Part shown: positions 49,987 to 57,678 of the stretch, one piece after another
Numbering within the stretch: the stretch's first letter is position 1
Layout: each line of letters starts with the position of its first letter
From: CAVVNN01 sp963749605
GTDB lineage: Bacteria; Actinomycetota; Thermoleophilia; Solirubrobacterales; 70-9
Reading direction: 5' to 3'
Length of the DNA stretch: 64,000 nt
Assembly: GCA_963749605.1 (NCBI GenBank)
Contig: CAVVNN010000002.1
Span: 1 to 64,000, forward strand
Notes under the pieces: generated by a model
Database searches by the model: none
What the model was told of the DNA's origin: nothing
Seen by the model: the letters and a program-made list of their open reading frames with translations, nothing else
Program-made: the position numbers and the translations under genes

Positions 49987-50367
49987 ATGCGCAGGTCCGA
50001 CCAACGTCGCGATGCCGTCTTCGCCTGTTATCAGCGCGACGTCACCGGGCGCCCACTCGAGGAGCTGGTGGCCGAATCGCGCCCCTTCACCCGCGAATTG
50101 GCTGAGGCGGTCGAGGCCCACCGCGACGAGCTCGACACGACGATTGCCCGCCACGCCAAGGGCTGGACGCTCGACCGGATCGCGCCGCTGGAGCGCAACG
50201 TGATGAGGGTCGCGCTGTATGAGATCGAGCACAGCGACGACGTGCCGCTCGAGGTCGCGATCGACGAGGCGGTCGAGATCGCCAAGGAGTACTGCGGCGT
50301 CGACGCGCCCGGCTTCGTCAACGGTGTCCTCGGCGCCGTGGTGCGCGAGCGGGAGGGAGTGCGGTGA
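49987..50367 (+). CDS. nusB: Transcription antitermination factor NusB
   Basis: A 126-residue all-helical protein with the NusB pattern: RRDAVFACYQRDVTGRPLEE, then WTLDRIAPLERNVMRVALYE, VPLEVAIDEAVEIAKEYC and PGFVNGVLGAVVRE. NusB binds NusE and boxA RNA in rRNA antitermination. The stop overlaps xseB by four bases, and the efp-nusB order is typical for actinobacteria. Confidence 0.94.
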   Translation: MRRSDQRRDAVFACYQRDVTGRPLEELVAESRPFTRELAEAVEAHRDELDTTIARHAKGWTLDRIAPLERNVMRVALYEIEHSDDVPLEVAIDEAVEIAKEYCGVDAPGFVNGVLGAVVREREGVR

Positions 50368-50546
50368 GCCGGCTGCGCGAGATCGCCGAGCGGCTTGGCG
50401 CGATCGCTCGCGAGTTGGAGGGTCCCGAGGCGGGCGACGAGCGCGTCGCCGAGCTGGCTCGCGAGGCGGCGGAGCTCTCCGCCGAGGCGGTCGAGGAGGC
50501 GAACCGCGGCATGCGCGAGGCAGAGGGCGACGCGGGCGCTCAGTGA
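50364..50546 (+). CDS. xseB: Exonuclease VII small subunit-like XseB
   Basis: A 60-residue coiled-coil protein (LREIAERLGAIARELEGPEA, AELAREAAELSAEAVEEANR). The length and two-helix pattern, and the position before a polyprenyl synthase, fit XseB. The classical LexxVexLExG start is blurred, and no xseA is in the window, so the name rests partly on context. It overlaps both neighbours by four bases. Confidence 0.6.
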   Translation: MSRLREIAERLGAIARELEGPEAGDERVAELAREAAELSAEAVEEANRGMREAEGDAGAQ

Positions 50547-51406
50547 GCTATCCCGAGGACCTGCGCTCCCTGGTCGACTCGGCGCTCGAGCGGCTGCGGT
50601 TCTCCACGGCGCCGTCCACGGCCGGCCTGGAGGAGGCGATGCGCTACTCGCTGCTGGCCGGAGGCAAGCGGGTGCGGCCGGTGCTGACGCTGGCGACGGC
50701 GCGCGCCCTCGGGGCCGGCCCCGAGGACTTCCTTGCGGTTGCCTGCGCGATCGAGCTGATCCACACCTACTCGCTGATCCACGACGACCTGCCGGCGATG
50801 GACGACGACGACCTGCGCCGCGGCCAGCCGACCTCCCACGTCAAGTTCGGCGAGGACGTCGCGATCCTGGCCGGCGACGGCCTCTTCGCCGAGGCGGTGC
50901 GACTCTTCTGCGAGCAGCCCGGCGACCCGGCCCGCGTGCTCGCCGCGCTGCGGGAGCTGACCGCGGCGACCGGGGTCGACGGCATGGTCGGCGGCCAGTA
51001 CGCCGACGTCGCGGGGGAGGAGCCCGACGGCGAGGGCCTGCGGGCGCTGCACGCCCTGAAGACGGGCCGGTTGATCGCCGCAAGCGTCGGCGTCGTGCTC
51101 CTGCTGGAGGGTCTCGACGAGCCCGGTGCGACTCCCTACCGGCGGTTCGCCGAGGAGCTGGGCGTGCTGTTCCAGATCGTCGACGACATCCTCGACGTGA
51201 CCGAGACCGACGAGCGTTTGGGTAAGCCGAGCGGGAGCGACGAGCGACGTGGCAAACTGACCTATGTCAGTCTTTTCGGGTTGGATCGCGCGCGCGAGCT
51301 GGCCGCCGAGTCCCACGCAAAGGCAACCGAAGCGATCGCCGAGGCCTCGGGAGAGACAACCGACCTGAAGCGAGTTGCGGACTACATCTTCACCAGGCAC
51401 GAATGA
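50543..51406 (+). CDS. ispA: Farnesyl/geranylgeranyl diphosphate synthase
   Basis: A 287-residue trans-prenyl synthase. GGKRVRPVLTLATARALG is the substrate-binding start, the first aspartate-rich motif is LIHDDLPAMDDDDLRRGQPT, and the second is FQIVDDILDVTETDERLGKP. DDLPAMDDDD with the extra residues is the bacterial IspA type. It makes C15-C20 diphosphates for quinones and carriers. GTG 50543 overlaps xseB, and the end overlaps dxs, giving a coupled isoprenoid pair. Confidence 0.92.
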   Translation: MSYPEDLRSLVDSALERLRFSTAPSTAGLEEAMRYSLLAGGKRVRPVLTLATARALGAGPEDFLAVACAIELIHTYSLIHDDLPAMDDDDLRRGQPTSHVKFGEDVAILAGDGLFAEAVRLFCEQPGDPARVLAALRELTAATGVDGMVGGQYADVAGEEPDGEGLRALHALKTGRLIAASVGVVLLLEGLDEPGATPYRRFAEELGVLFQIVDDILDVTETDERLGKPSGSDERRGKLTYVSLFGLDRARELAAESHAKATEAIAEASGETTDLKRVADYIFTRHE

Positions 51407-53433
51407 CAGACACGCCGAACAACTCCGAGTCCGAGCCTCGCGAGCCGTTGCTGGGCCAGATCGACGGCCCGGCCGACCTGCACGGCCTCGACGAGGACCA
51501 GCTGCAGCAGGTCGCGCAGGAGATGCGCGGCTACATCATCGACACGATCGGGGAGATCGGCGGCCACTTTGGCGCCAACCTGGGCACCTGCGAGCTGGCG
51601 GTCGCCCTGCACAGTCTGCTCGACTCGCCGCGCGACAAGATCCTCTGGGACGTCGGCCACCAGGCCTACCCGCACAAGATCCTCACCGGCCGCCGCGAGG
51701 CGCTGCCGACGATCCGCCAGTACGGCGGCCTCGCCCCCTTCTGCTCGATCTTCGAGTCCGAGCACGACATCATGGGCGCAGGCCACGCCTCGACCTCGAT
51801 CGGATACGCGGTCGGGCTGAAGGAGGCGATGCGCAAGGGCATCGGCGAGGACGGCAAGGTTGCCGCCGTGATCGGCGACGGAGCGCTGACCGGCGGCGTC
51901 GCCTACGAGGCGCTGCACGCGGCCGGCGGCCTGCAGACCCCGGTCGTGATCGTCCTCAACGACAACGGGATGTCGATCTCGCCCAACGTCGGAGCGCTCT
52001 CGCGCTACTTCAACCGGGTGCGACTCAACCGCCGCCTCTACCACGCCCGCGAGGGGGTAGAGGACCGGTTGACGAAGCTGCCGCTCGGCCTCGGCAAGCG
52101 GATCGAGCGGCTCGGCCCGGAGATCAAGGCGGCGGTCAAGGCCTACTGGGCGCCGGGCCTGCTCTTCGAGGAGCTCGACCTCGCCTACATGGGGGTGATC
52201 GACGGCCACGACGTGCACGCCCTGCGCGAGGCCCTGCGCGAGGCCTTCGCCGCCGACCGCCCTGTCGTCGTCCACATCCACACCGTCAAGGGCAAGGGCT
52301 TCGCCCCGGCCGAGGAGGGTGGCCTGGAGGGGATGGAGAAGTGGCACGCGGCGAAGCCCAACTCGATCGTCAACGGCGCGCCCGCTCCGAAGCCGGTACC
52401 GGTGAAGGAATCCGACTCCCCGGACTCGATCGCGCCGGAGCGGCTGGAGAAGCCGCCGCCCGCGGGGGCGCCGCCGCAGTACACGCAGGTCTTCGCCGAC
52501 GCGATCGTCGCCGAGGCGGAGCGCGACAGCCGGGTGATCGGGATTACCGCGGCGATGGCGGGGGGAACCGGCCTGCAGAAGCTCGCCGACGAGGCGCCCG
52601 AGCAGTACTACGACGTCGGCATCGCCGAGCAGAACGGGGTCCTGCTCGCTTCGGGGCTGGCGATCCAGGGGGCGAAGCCGGTCTGCGCGATCTACTCGAC
52701 CTTCCTGCAGCGCGCCTACGACCAGATCGTCCACGACGTCTGCCTGCAGGGGCTCGACGTCACCTTCGCGCTGGATCGGGCGGGACTTGTCGGCGACGAC
52801 GGCCCGACCCATCACGGCGCCTTCGACGTCTCCTACCTGCGCCTGCTCCCCAACATCGTCCTGATGGCGCCTCGCGACGAGGCGATGCTGGTCCACATGC
52901 TGCGCACCGCGATCGCCCACGACGGCCCTGCGGCGCTGCGCTACCCGCGCGGGGCGGGGGAGGGGGTTGAGCTGCCGGCGGAGCCGGAGGAGATCCCGCT
53001 CGGGACAGGCGAGCTGCTGGCGAGCGGCGAGCGCGTCGCCCTGCTCGGCTACGGCTACGGGGTGGCGGTCGCCCTGGAGGCGGCCGGGTTGCTCCGCGGG
53101 TACGACCTCGAGCCCACCGTCGCCGACGCCCGCTTCGCCAAGCCGCTCGACGAGAGCCTGCTGGAGCGGCTCGCGCTCGAACACGACCTGCTGGTGACGA
53201 TCGAGGAGAACGTGCTGCCCGGCGGCTTCGGCTCGGCCGTGCTCGAGCAGCTCGAGGACGCCTTCGCCGACCGCCCCGGCGAGCGGGCCCGGGTGTTGCG
53301 GATCGGCCTGCCCGACCGCTACGTCACCCACGGCAAGCCCGCCCTGCTGCGCGAGGAGGTCGGGTTGACGGGCGCCTCGGTGGCCGAGCGGGTGCTGGTC
53401 GCGCTCGGCGCCCGCGAGCCCGTCGCCGGCTGA
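51403..53433 (+). CDS. dxs: 1-Deoxy-D-xylulose-5-phosphate synthase
   Basis: A 676-residue thiamine-diphosphate enzyme that starts the MEP isoprenoid pathway from pyruvate and glyceraldehyde-3-phosphate. Motifs include DVGHQAYPHKILTGRREALP, GHASTSIGYAVGLKEAM, the ThDP site VIGDGALTGGVAYEALHAAG with VLNDNGMSISPNVGAL, DRAGLVGDDGPTHHGAFDVS and the C-terminal TIEENVLPGGFGSAV. Length and order are normal. The start overlaps the prenyl synthase stop by four bases. The frame ends 50 bases before the first 69-bp repeat. Confidence 0.97.
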   Translation: MTDTPNNSESEPREPLLGQIDGPADLHGLDEDQLQQVAQEMRGYIIDTIGEIGGHFGANLGTCELAVALHSLLDSPRDKILWDVGHQAYPHKILTGRREALPTIRQYGGLAPFCSIFESEHDIMGAGHASTSIGYAVGLKEAMRKGIGEDGKVAAVIGDGALTGGVAYEALHAAGGLQTPVVIVLNDNGMSISPNVGALSRYFNRVRLNRRLYHAREGVEDRLTKLPLGLGKRIERLGPEIKAAVKAYWAPGLLFEELDLAYMGVIDGHDVHALREALREAFAADRPVVVHIHTVKGKGFAPAEEGGLEGMEKWHAAKPNSIVNGAPAPKPVPVKESDSPDSIAPERLEKPPPAGAPPQYTQVFADAIVAEAERDSRVIGITAAMAGGTGLQKLADEAPEQYYDVGIAEQNGVLLASGLAIQGAKPVCAIYSTFLQRAYDQIVHDVCLQGLDVTFALDRAGLVGDDGPTHHGAFDVSYLRLLPNIVLMAPRDEAMLVHMLRTAIAHDGPAALRYPRGAGEGVELPAEPEEIPLGTGELLASGERVALLGYGYGVAVALEAAGLLRGYDLEPTVADARFAKPLDESLLERLALEHDLLVTIEENVLPGGFGSAVLEQLEDAFADRPGERARVLRIGLPDRYVTHGKPALLREEVGLTGASVAERVLVALGAREPVAG

Positions 53434-53482
53434 GTTTGATTCAAAGCGCTCAATCCACTACTGTCCCCGCTGGCTCTTCGGT

Positions 53483-53551
53483 GACGCTTCTGGAGTCGCC
53501 ACAGGGAGAAGAGGCCAGTATCTCTATGTATGTGGGTCCTATGGAGGCAGA
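53483..53551 (+). repeat. 69-bp repeat, copy 1
   Basis: About three quarters of the bases match 55643-55711 without gaps (51 of 69 by eye). Read in one frame the two copies share 17 of 23 residues (ASGV-TGRR--YLY-CGS-GGR), and seven of the thirteen codon differences are silent. This copy lacks an ATG. The region 53434-53855 holds no confident gene. Confidence 0.55.
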
Positions 53552-53855
53552 GGATCCAATGGCTGGGGAGACCTCCGCGGACTAGCTTCCGCGGAGACCA
53601 GCCTCCCCTCGCCCAGACCTTGCTGCTCCAGGGTCGCCTGCGCCACCTGCGGTTCGAAGGGCGCAACGGACGCACCGATAGTCTCAGAGGCAACCGACCA
53701 TAGGAGGCAACATCGCGCCAAACGACAATCTCACGTCCCAGCGGCGGGACTCCGCGCCGCAGGAATCGAACAGCGCCCTCAGGGGCCTGACCGGTGCAAA
53801 CGAGCGCCTGGCGCCGCTGGAAGCCCCTCCCGAACCAACCGCCGCAGAGCGTCAG

Positions 53856-54596
53856 GTGGCCGATCTGATCCAGATCGAGACGGATCCGGAGACGGCCGCA
53901 GCCGTCCTCGATCGGGTGCCACTCTGGTTTCACACGTTCTCGCTCGACCGCTCCCGGGAGCTCTACACCCACGGCGTCGCCCGTGATCACCGCTACCGGG
54001 TTCCCGCCTTACCCGAGGATTTTGGCGGGATGAGCGTGCTCGACATCGGCACCTTCGACGGCTTCTACGCGTTCCTCGCGGAGGCGCGCGGGGCGGGGCG
54101 GGTCGTCGCGGTCGACAACGAGCAGTACAGGGAGTGGGTCAGCTCGCGCTGGGGTGCCGAGTTGCAGGGAGGCGAGGGGTTCGCCGCGATCCGGGAGCTG
54201 CTCGACTCCGAGGTCGACTACCAACGCATCGACGCATTCGATCTGGACGAGCTCGGGGAGACGTTCGACTTCATCCTCTGCTTCGGGATCCTGCACCGGG
54301 TGGAGAACCCGCTGGGGCTGCTGAAGATCATTCGACGGCGCCTCGCGGCCGGCGGACAGGTGCTGCTCGAGACACACGGGGCGGCGGATCGGACATTCGA
54401 TTCCGCGGTGGTTCACATCCCCGCGCCGGGAGAGGTCTATGCCCGTGATGACTTCGTGTACTGGGGCTTCACCCCCGCAGGCTTGGACGCGATGGCCCGC
54501 CATGCAGGCTTCGAGGGCTTCGAGCTCATCGACTCGCCGCTGATCGACGGCCATCCGCGCGTACTCGGGGCGCTCCGCTCCGGCTCGCTCGACTGA
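53856..54596 (+). CDS. SAM-dependent methyltransferase, CmoB/DUF1698-like
   Basis: A 246-residue methyltransferase. RVPLWFHTFSLDRSRELYTH is the WFHxx start typical of the CmoB/DUF1698 group. Motif I is VLDIGTFDGFYAFLAEA with VVAVDNEQY, then FDFILCFGILHRVENPLGLL. Members of this group modify tRNA wobble uridine or small metabolites, and the substrate here is unknown. The reading frame stays open upstream to about 53685 with a strong GGAGG (53702-53706) four bases before an ATC, so a longer form with a rare start is possible. GTG 53856 is the first standard start. Confidence 0.8.
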   Translation: MADLIQIETDPETAAAVLDRVPLWFHTFSLDRSRELYTHGVARDHRYRVPALPEDFGGMSVLDIGTFDGFYAFLAEARGAGRVVAVDNEQYREWVSSRWGAELQGGEGFAAIRELLDSEVDYQRIDAFDLDELGETFDFILCFGILHRVENPLGLLKIIRRRLAAGGQVLLETHGAADRTFDSAVVHIPAPGEVYARDDFVYWGFTPAGLDAMARHAGFEGFELIDSPLIDGHPRVLGALRSGSLD

Positions 54597-54707
54597 TCGC
54601 GGTCCCACAGAGGCGGGCGGTGGCTCGTTCACGCGAGCAAAACATCTGTTTTCCAGGGTCTTCACAACTCCGGAGGGGTTTCGTGGTCCAATTCGGGTGG
54701 ATCGGAG

Positions 54708-55478
54708 ATGGCCTCGGCACTGCCCCCGCTATATGCACACCGGCTCGGCCGCCACTACGGTCCGGACTCCTCGGCGGCCGCCCTGCGCCACACCCTGACC
54801 GGCCCGGTCGAGGGCCTCGAGACCGATGTATGCCTGACCGCCGACGATCAGCTGGTCCTGCTGCACGATCCGCTGCTCACGCTCGGCACCACGCTTGATG
54901 GCTGGGCGCGCCAGAGGACCGCTGAAGAGATCCGAACGGCGCTCATCCGTAACTCCGCGGGAGAGCCGACGGCGGAGCACCCGCTCCTGCTCGAGGAACT
55001 GATCGACCTGGTGCCGGAAGCGGTTGGCCTCCAGCTCGAGGTCAAGGCGCACGCCGACCCGGCCCTTGCCCGCCGCACCGCCGAGGTGCTCTGCAAGCGG
55101 CTTCGGGGGGAGCCGATCCGCAGCCGAGTCGAGGTGATCAGCTTTCATGGCGAGGCCTGCGCTGTCGCCTCCGCAAACGGGATCCCGTCCCGTCTCGTGA
55201 TCTGGGCCGACTACGCTCCCGAAGCGCTCGCTTCCTGGGCTCTTCAGAGCGGAGTAGACGGGATCTCGGTCGAGCACTTCCTGCTCTCCGAGCGGTTGGT
55301 CGGGGTGCTTCGGGACGTCGGACTGAGCGTCAACGTCGGCACTGTGAACCACCCGGAGCTCCTAAGCCGGGTGCTCGAGTTCGGTCCCGACGCGATCGGG
55401 ACCGATCGCCCTCACGAGCTTCGTGCGGCGGCTTGTGGCAAAGACGTCGGCCTAGTCCGCAGGAGCGTTCAGGTCTGA
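54708..55478 (+). CDS. Glycerophosphodiester phosphodiesterase family protein
   Basis: A 256-residue TIM-barrel enzyme. YAHRLGRHYGPDSS gives the first histidine and arginine, GLETDVCLTADDQLVLLHDP holds the ExD metal pair and second histidine, and LQLEVKAH the third acidic residue. It would hydrolyse glycerophosphodiesters to glycerol-3-phosphate and alcohol. No signal peptide is seen, so it acts in the cytosol. It stands alone, 111 bases after the methyltransferase. Confidence 0.88.
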   Translation: MASALPPLYAHRLGRHYGPDSSAAALRHTLTGPVEGLETDVCLTADDQLVLLHDPLLTLGTTLDGWARQRTAEEIRTALIRNSAGEPTAEHPLLLEELIDLVPEAVGLQLEVKAHADPALARRTAEVLCKRLRGEPIRSRVEVISFHGEACAVASANGIPSRLVIWADYAPEALASWALQSGVDGISVEHFLLSERLVGVLRDVGLSVNVGTVNHPELLSRVLEFGPDAIGTDRPHELRAAACGKDVGLVRRSVQV

Positions 55479-55623
55479 GCGCCGCTCAAGCCGTGGCCGC
55501 CTTCTCGGCGAACAGCTCGGCGAGCACGGCGCGGTCGAAGTAGACCTCGTTGCGGCGCATCGCATCGCGTCATTCGCGAGCATGCACCATGGAAACCGAG
55601 GTGCTCCTCTACACAACAGAAAA

Positions 55624-55646
55624 CGCCCCTCCGGGGAGGCGGGGCG
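55624..55646 (-). terminator. Rho-independent terminator, minus strand
   Basis: On the minus strand CGCCCC and GGGGCG pair, extended by CCTCC/GGAGG, and are followed by TTTTCTGTT. It lies 73 bases after the stop of the small minus-strand gene 55719-55811. Confidence 0.65.
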
Positions 55647-55711
55647 CTTCTGGGGTTACTACAGGGAGGAGAGATATGTATCTCTATATATGTGGATCTG
55701 TGGGAGGTAGG
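55643..55711 (+). repeat. 69-bp repeat, copy 2
   Basis: Partner of 53483-53551 in direct orientation, about 2.16 kb away, so the two copies bracket the methyltransferase and phosphodiesterase genes. It also contains the palindrome AGAGATATGTATCTCT (55670-55685). Confidence 0.55.
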
Positions 55712-55756
55712 TGGGCTCTTATGTGCCGCCGGGGCGCTCGTCGTGGGAAGCGATGA
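55676..55756 (+). CDS. Possible 26-residue peptide MYLYICGSVGGR...
   Basis: An ATG with GGAGG at 55666-55670 (five bases before it) opens a 26-residue frame, MYLYICGSVGGRWALMCR followed by a basic end. The first twelve residues lie in the repeat whose two copies differ mainly at silent positions, which hints at coding. Copy 1 has no start codon in this place. It overlaps the minus-strand small gene, so at most one may be real. Confidence 0.3.
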   Translation: MYLYICGSVGGRWALMCRRGARRGKR

Positions 55757-55811
55757 GGGCCATGTTGGCGGCGCCGAACCCAACCAAGAAGATTGTCGTT
55801 CCGGTGGTCAT
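55719..55811 (-). CDS. 30-residue membrane peptide with LexA-like box
   Basis: A 30-codon frame on the minus strand encodes MTTGTTIFLVGFGAANMALI and a charged tail, SHDERPGGT. The hydrophobic part can span a membrane once. A strong ribosome site (GTGGAGGTG, six bases before the ATG) precedes it and a terminator follows at 55624-55646, so the unit looks like a complete small gene. A near-perfect LexA box lies 32 bases upstream. SOS-induced small membrane peptides that block division (SidA, YneA) are known elsewhere; similarity in size and setting is the only link. Confidence 0.55.
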   Translation of the reverse strand: MTTGTTIFLVGFGAANMALIASHDERPGGT

Positions 55812-55843
55812 CGGCACCTCCACTCGAATCCTTGAACAGCGTA

Positions 55844-55857
55844 CGAACATATGTGCG
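55844..55857 (-). promoter_or_regulatory. LexA-like (SOS) box
   Basis: CGAACATATGTGCG differs by one base from the perfect dyad CGAACATATGTTCG, which fits the actinobacterial/Firmicute LexA consensus. On the minus strand TACGCT just after it is a possible -10, so the box would sit between -35 and -10 of the small gene at 55719-55811. Confidence 0.5.
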
Positions 55858-56014
55858 GTTTGTGTGTGAGTGGGATCACAGAGGGCCTGCAAAATCGAGT
55901 TGGAGGGCATGAGGAGAACAGATCGGGACTTCCTACCGGTTAAAAGACTGTTGCAGGCGGGTCTAATCCCTGGATAAACGGCCAGATCCGGAGCGCCCCG
56001 CTACCGTTGCAGCG

Positions 56015-56800
56015 GTGAAGAAGGCCCGGATCGACGCGGTTTTGGCCGAGCGGGGGCTGTTCCCGTCGCGCTCGGCGGCCGCCGGCGCGGTGCGCGCCGG
56101 CGAGGTTCGCCTGGGCGAGGACGGTCCGGTGGCGCTGCGGCCGAGCCAGCTGGTCGAGCCGGAGGCGGCGCTGATCGTCGCGGCCGGGCCGCGCTACGTC
56201 TCCCGTGGCGGCGTCAAGCTCGACAACGCCCTCGGCGCCCTCGGCATCGACGTCTCCGGGCTCGATTGCCTTGACGTCGGGGCCTCCACCGGCGGCTTCA
56301 CCGACTGCCTGCTCCAGCGCGGCGCCGCACGCGTCGTCGCGCTCGACGTCGCCTACGGCCAGCTCGACCTGCGGTTGCGAGAGGATCCGCGGGTGACCGT
56401 CGTCGAGCGCCACAACGCCCGCGGGCTGCAGCCCACCGACCTGCCCTTTGCTCCCGAGCTGGCGACCGTCGACGTCTCGTTCATCTCGCTCGCCAAGGTC
56501 CTCCCCGCAGTCACCCGCTGCCTTGCCCCGGGCGGTGAGGTGCTGGCGATGGTCAAGCCGCAGTTCGAGCTGGGCCGCGAGCGGGTCGGCAGGGGCGTTG
56601 TCCGCGGCGCCGGCGACCGCCGCGAGGCGATCCTGACGGTGGCGCTGGCGGCGCGCGACCTCGGACTTCCCGTCAGGGGCTTCGCCTCCTCCGGCCTCCC
56701 CGGGCCGAAGGGCAATCGCGAGACCTTCGTCTGGTGTGGGGGAGGGGGCGCGACGCTCGCCGATCTCGAGGCCGCGATCCTGGAGGCCGAGCCAGGGTGA
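56015..56800 (+). CDS. tlyA: TlyA family rRNA 2'-O-methyltransferase
   Basis: A 261-residue protein with an N-terminal S4 RNA-binding domain (RIDAVLAERGLFPSRSAAAG, VRAGEVRL) and an FtsJ-like methyltransferase domain (VSRGGVKLDNAL, LDVGASTGGFTDCLLQRGAA, VDVSFISLAKVLPA, MVKPQFELGRERVGRGVV). TlyA methylates 16S and 23S rRNA in mycobacteria and affects capreomycin sensitivity. GTG 56015 gives the normal start VKKARID. The stop overlaps nadK. Confidence 0.93.
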   Translation: MKKARIDAVLAERGLFPSRSAAAGAVRAGEVRLGEDGPVALRPSQLVEPEAALIVAAGPRYVSRGGVKLDNALGALGIDVSGLDCLDVGASTGGFTDCLLQRGAARVVALDVAYGQLDLRLREDPRVTVVERHNARGLQPTDLPFAPELATVDVSFISLAKVLPAVTRCLAPGGEVLAMVKPQFELGRERVGRGVVRGAGDRREAILTVALAARDLGLPVRGFASSGLPGPKGNRETFVWCGGGGATLADLEAAILEAEPG

Positions 56801-57642
56801 AGACCGCCGCGCTGATCACCCACTCGCACCCGCCGGCCGCCACCGAGGCGGTCGCGATCGCCGCTTCCGTCGCCCGCGAGGCCGGCTGGCGGCTGGTCGC
56901 GACCCCCGAGGAGGTGGCGAAGCACGGCGCAGCAGCCGCGGACGTCGAGGCGCTCGCCGACCTCTCGGCGCCCCCCGACCTCTGCCTGGTGCTCGGCGGC
57001 GATGGCTCGATCCTCCATGCGCTGCGCCGCTTCGCCCGCGCCGGCGTCCCCGTCTTCGGCGTCAACTTCGGCACGGTCGGCTTCCTTGCGGCGGTTGAGC
57101 GCGACCACGCCGAAGAGGGGATTCGCCGCGCGCTCGCGGGGGAGACCGAGACGATCGAGCTGCCCGGGCTCGAGGTCGCCGTCGCCGGCGAGCACCGCGT
57201 CGCCCTCAACGACGTCACCGTGGCTCGCAGGCCGCGCGACCGGGTCGCCGAGCTGAGCTACAAGATCGCCGGCGAGGAGGTGGGCAACGTCCGCTGCGAC
57301 GGCCTCGTCGCCGCGACCCCGGTCGGTTCGACCGGCTACAACCTCGCCAACCAGGGCCCGATCCTCGCCTGGGGGGTGGAGGGCTACGTGGTCAGCTACA
57401 TCGCCCCGCACTCGTTGACCGCCCGCGCCCTGGTCGTCGCCCCTGGCGACGTCCTCCACGTCGGCAACGCGGCCGGGCGCGAGCCGGTCGAAGTCGCGAT
57501 CGACGGCGAGCCGGCCGGGGAGCTGGACCCCGGCGCCGAGCTGGAGGTCCGCTTCGCCGACGGGATCGGGCGGCTGGCGCAGCTCCCCGGGACGAGCTTC
57601 TACCAGCGCATACGCGAGAAGTTCGGCCACCTCGCGGTCTAG
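56797..57642 (+). CDS. nadK: NAD kinase
   Basis: A 281-residue ATP-NAD kinase that makes NADP. LVLGGDGSILHALRRFA is the GGDGS motif, FGVNFGTVGFLAAVE the conserved strand, ALNDVTVARRPRD the NE/ND block and DGLVAATPVGSTGYNLANQG the substrate loop. GTG 56797 overlaps the tlyA stop (GTGA). tlyA-nadK-recN is a common actinobacterial order; here a transporter separates nadK and recN. Confidence 0.95.
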   Translation: MKTAALITHSHPPAATEAVAIAASVAREAGWRLVATPEEVAKHGAAAADVEALADLSAPPDLCLVLGGDGSILHALRRFARAGVPVFGVNFGTVGFLAAVERDHAEEGIRRALAGETETIELPGLEVAVAGEHRVALNDVTVARRPRDRVAELSYKIAGEEVGNVRCDGLVAATPVGSTGYNLANQGPILAWGVEGYVVSYIAPHSLTARALVVAPGDVLHVGNAAGREPVEVAIDGEPAGELDPGAELEVRFADGIGRLAQLPGTSFYQRIREKFGHLAV

Positions 57643-57678
57643 CCAGCCGGCGGGGTCGGTTCTCTAGGCTTGCGCCCG

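Noticed and set aside
55486..55560. Minus-strand 24-residue frame MRRNEVYFDRAVLAELFAEK
   Set aside because: It looks like the end of a protein but is blocked by a stop upstream, has no ribosome site, and is too short to name.
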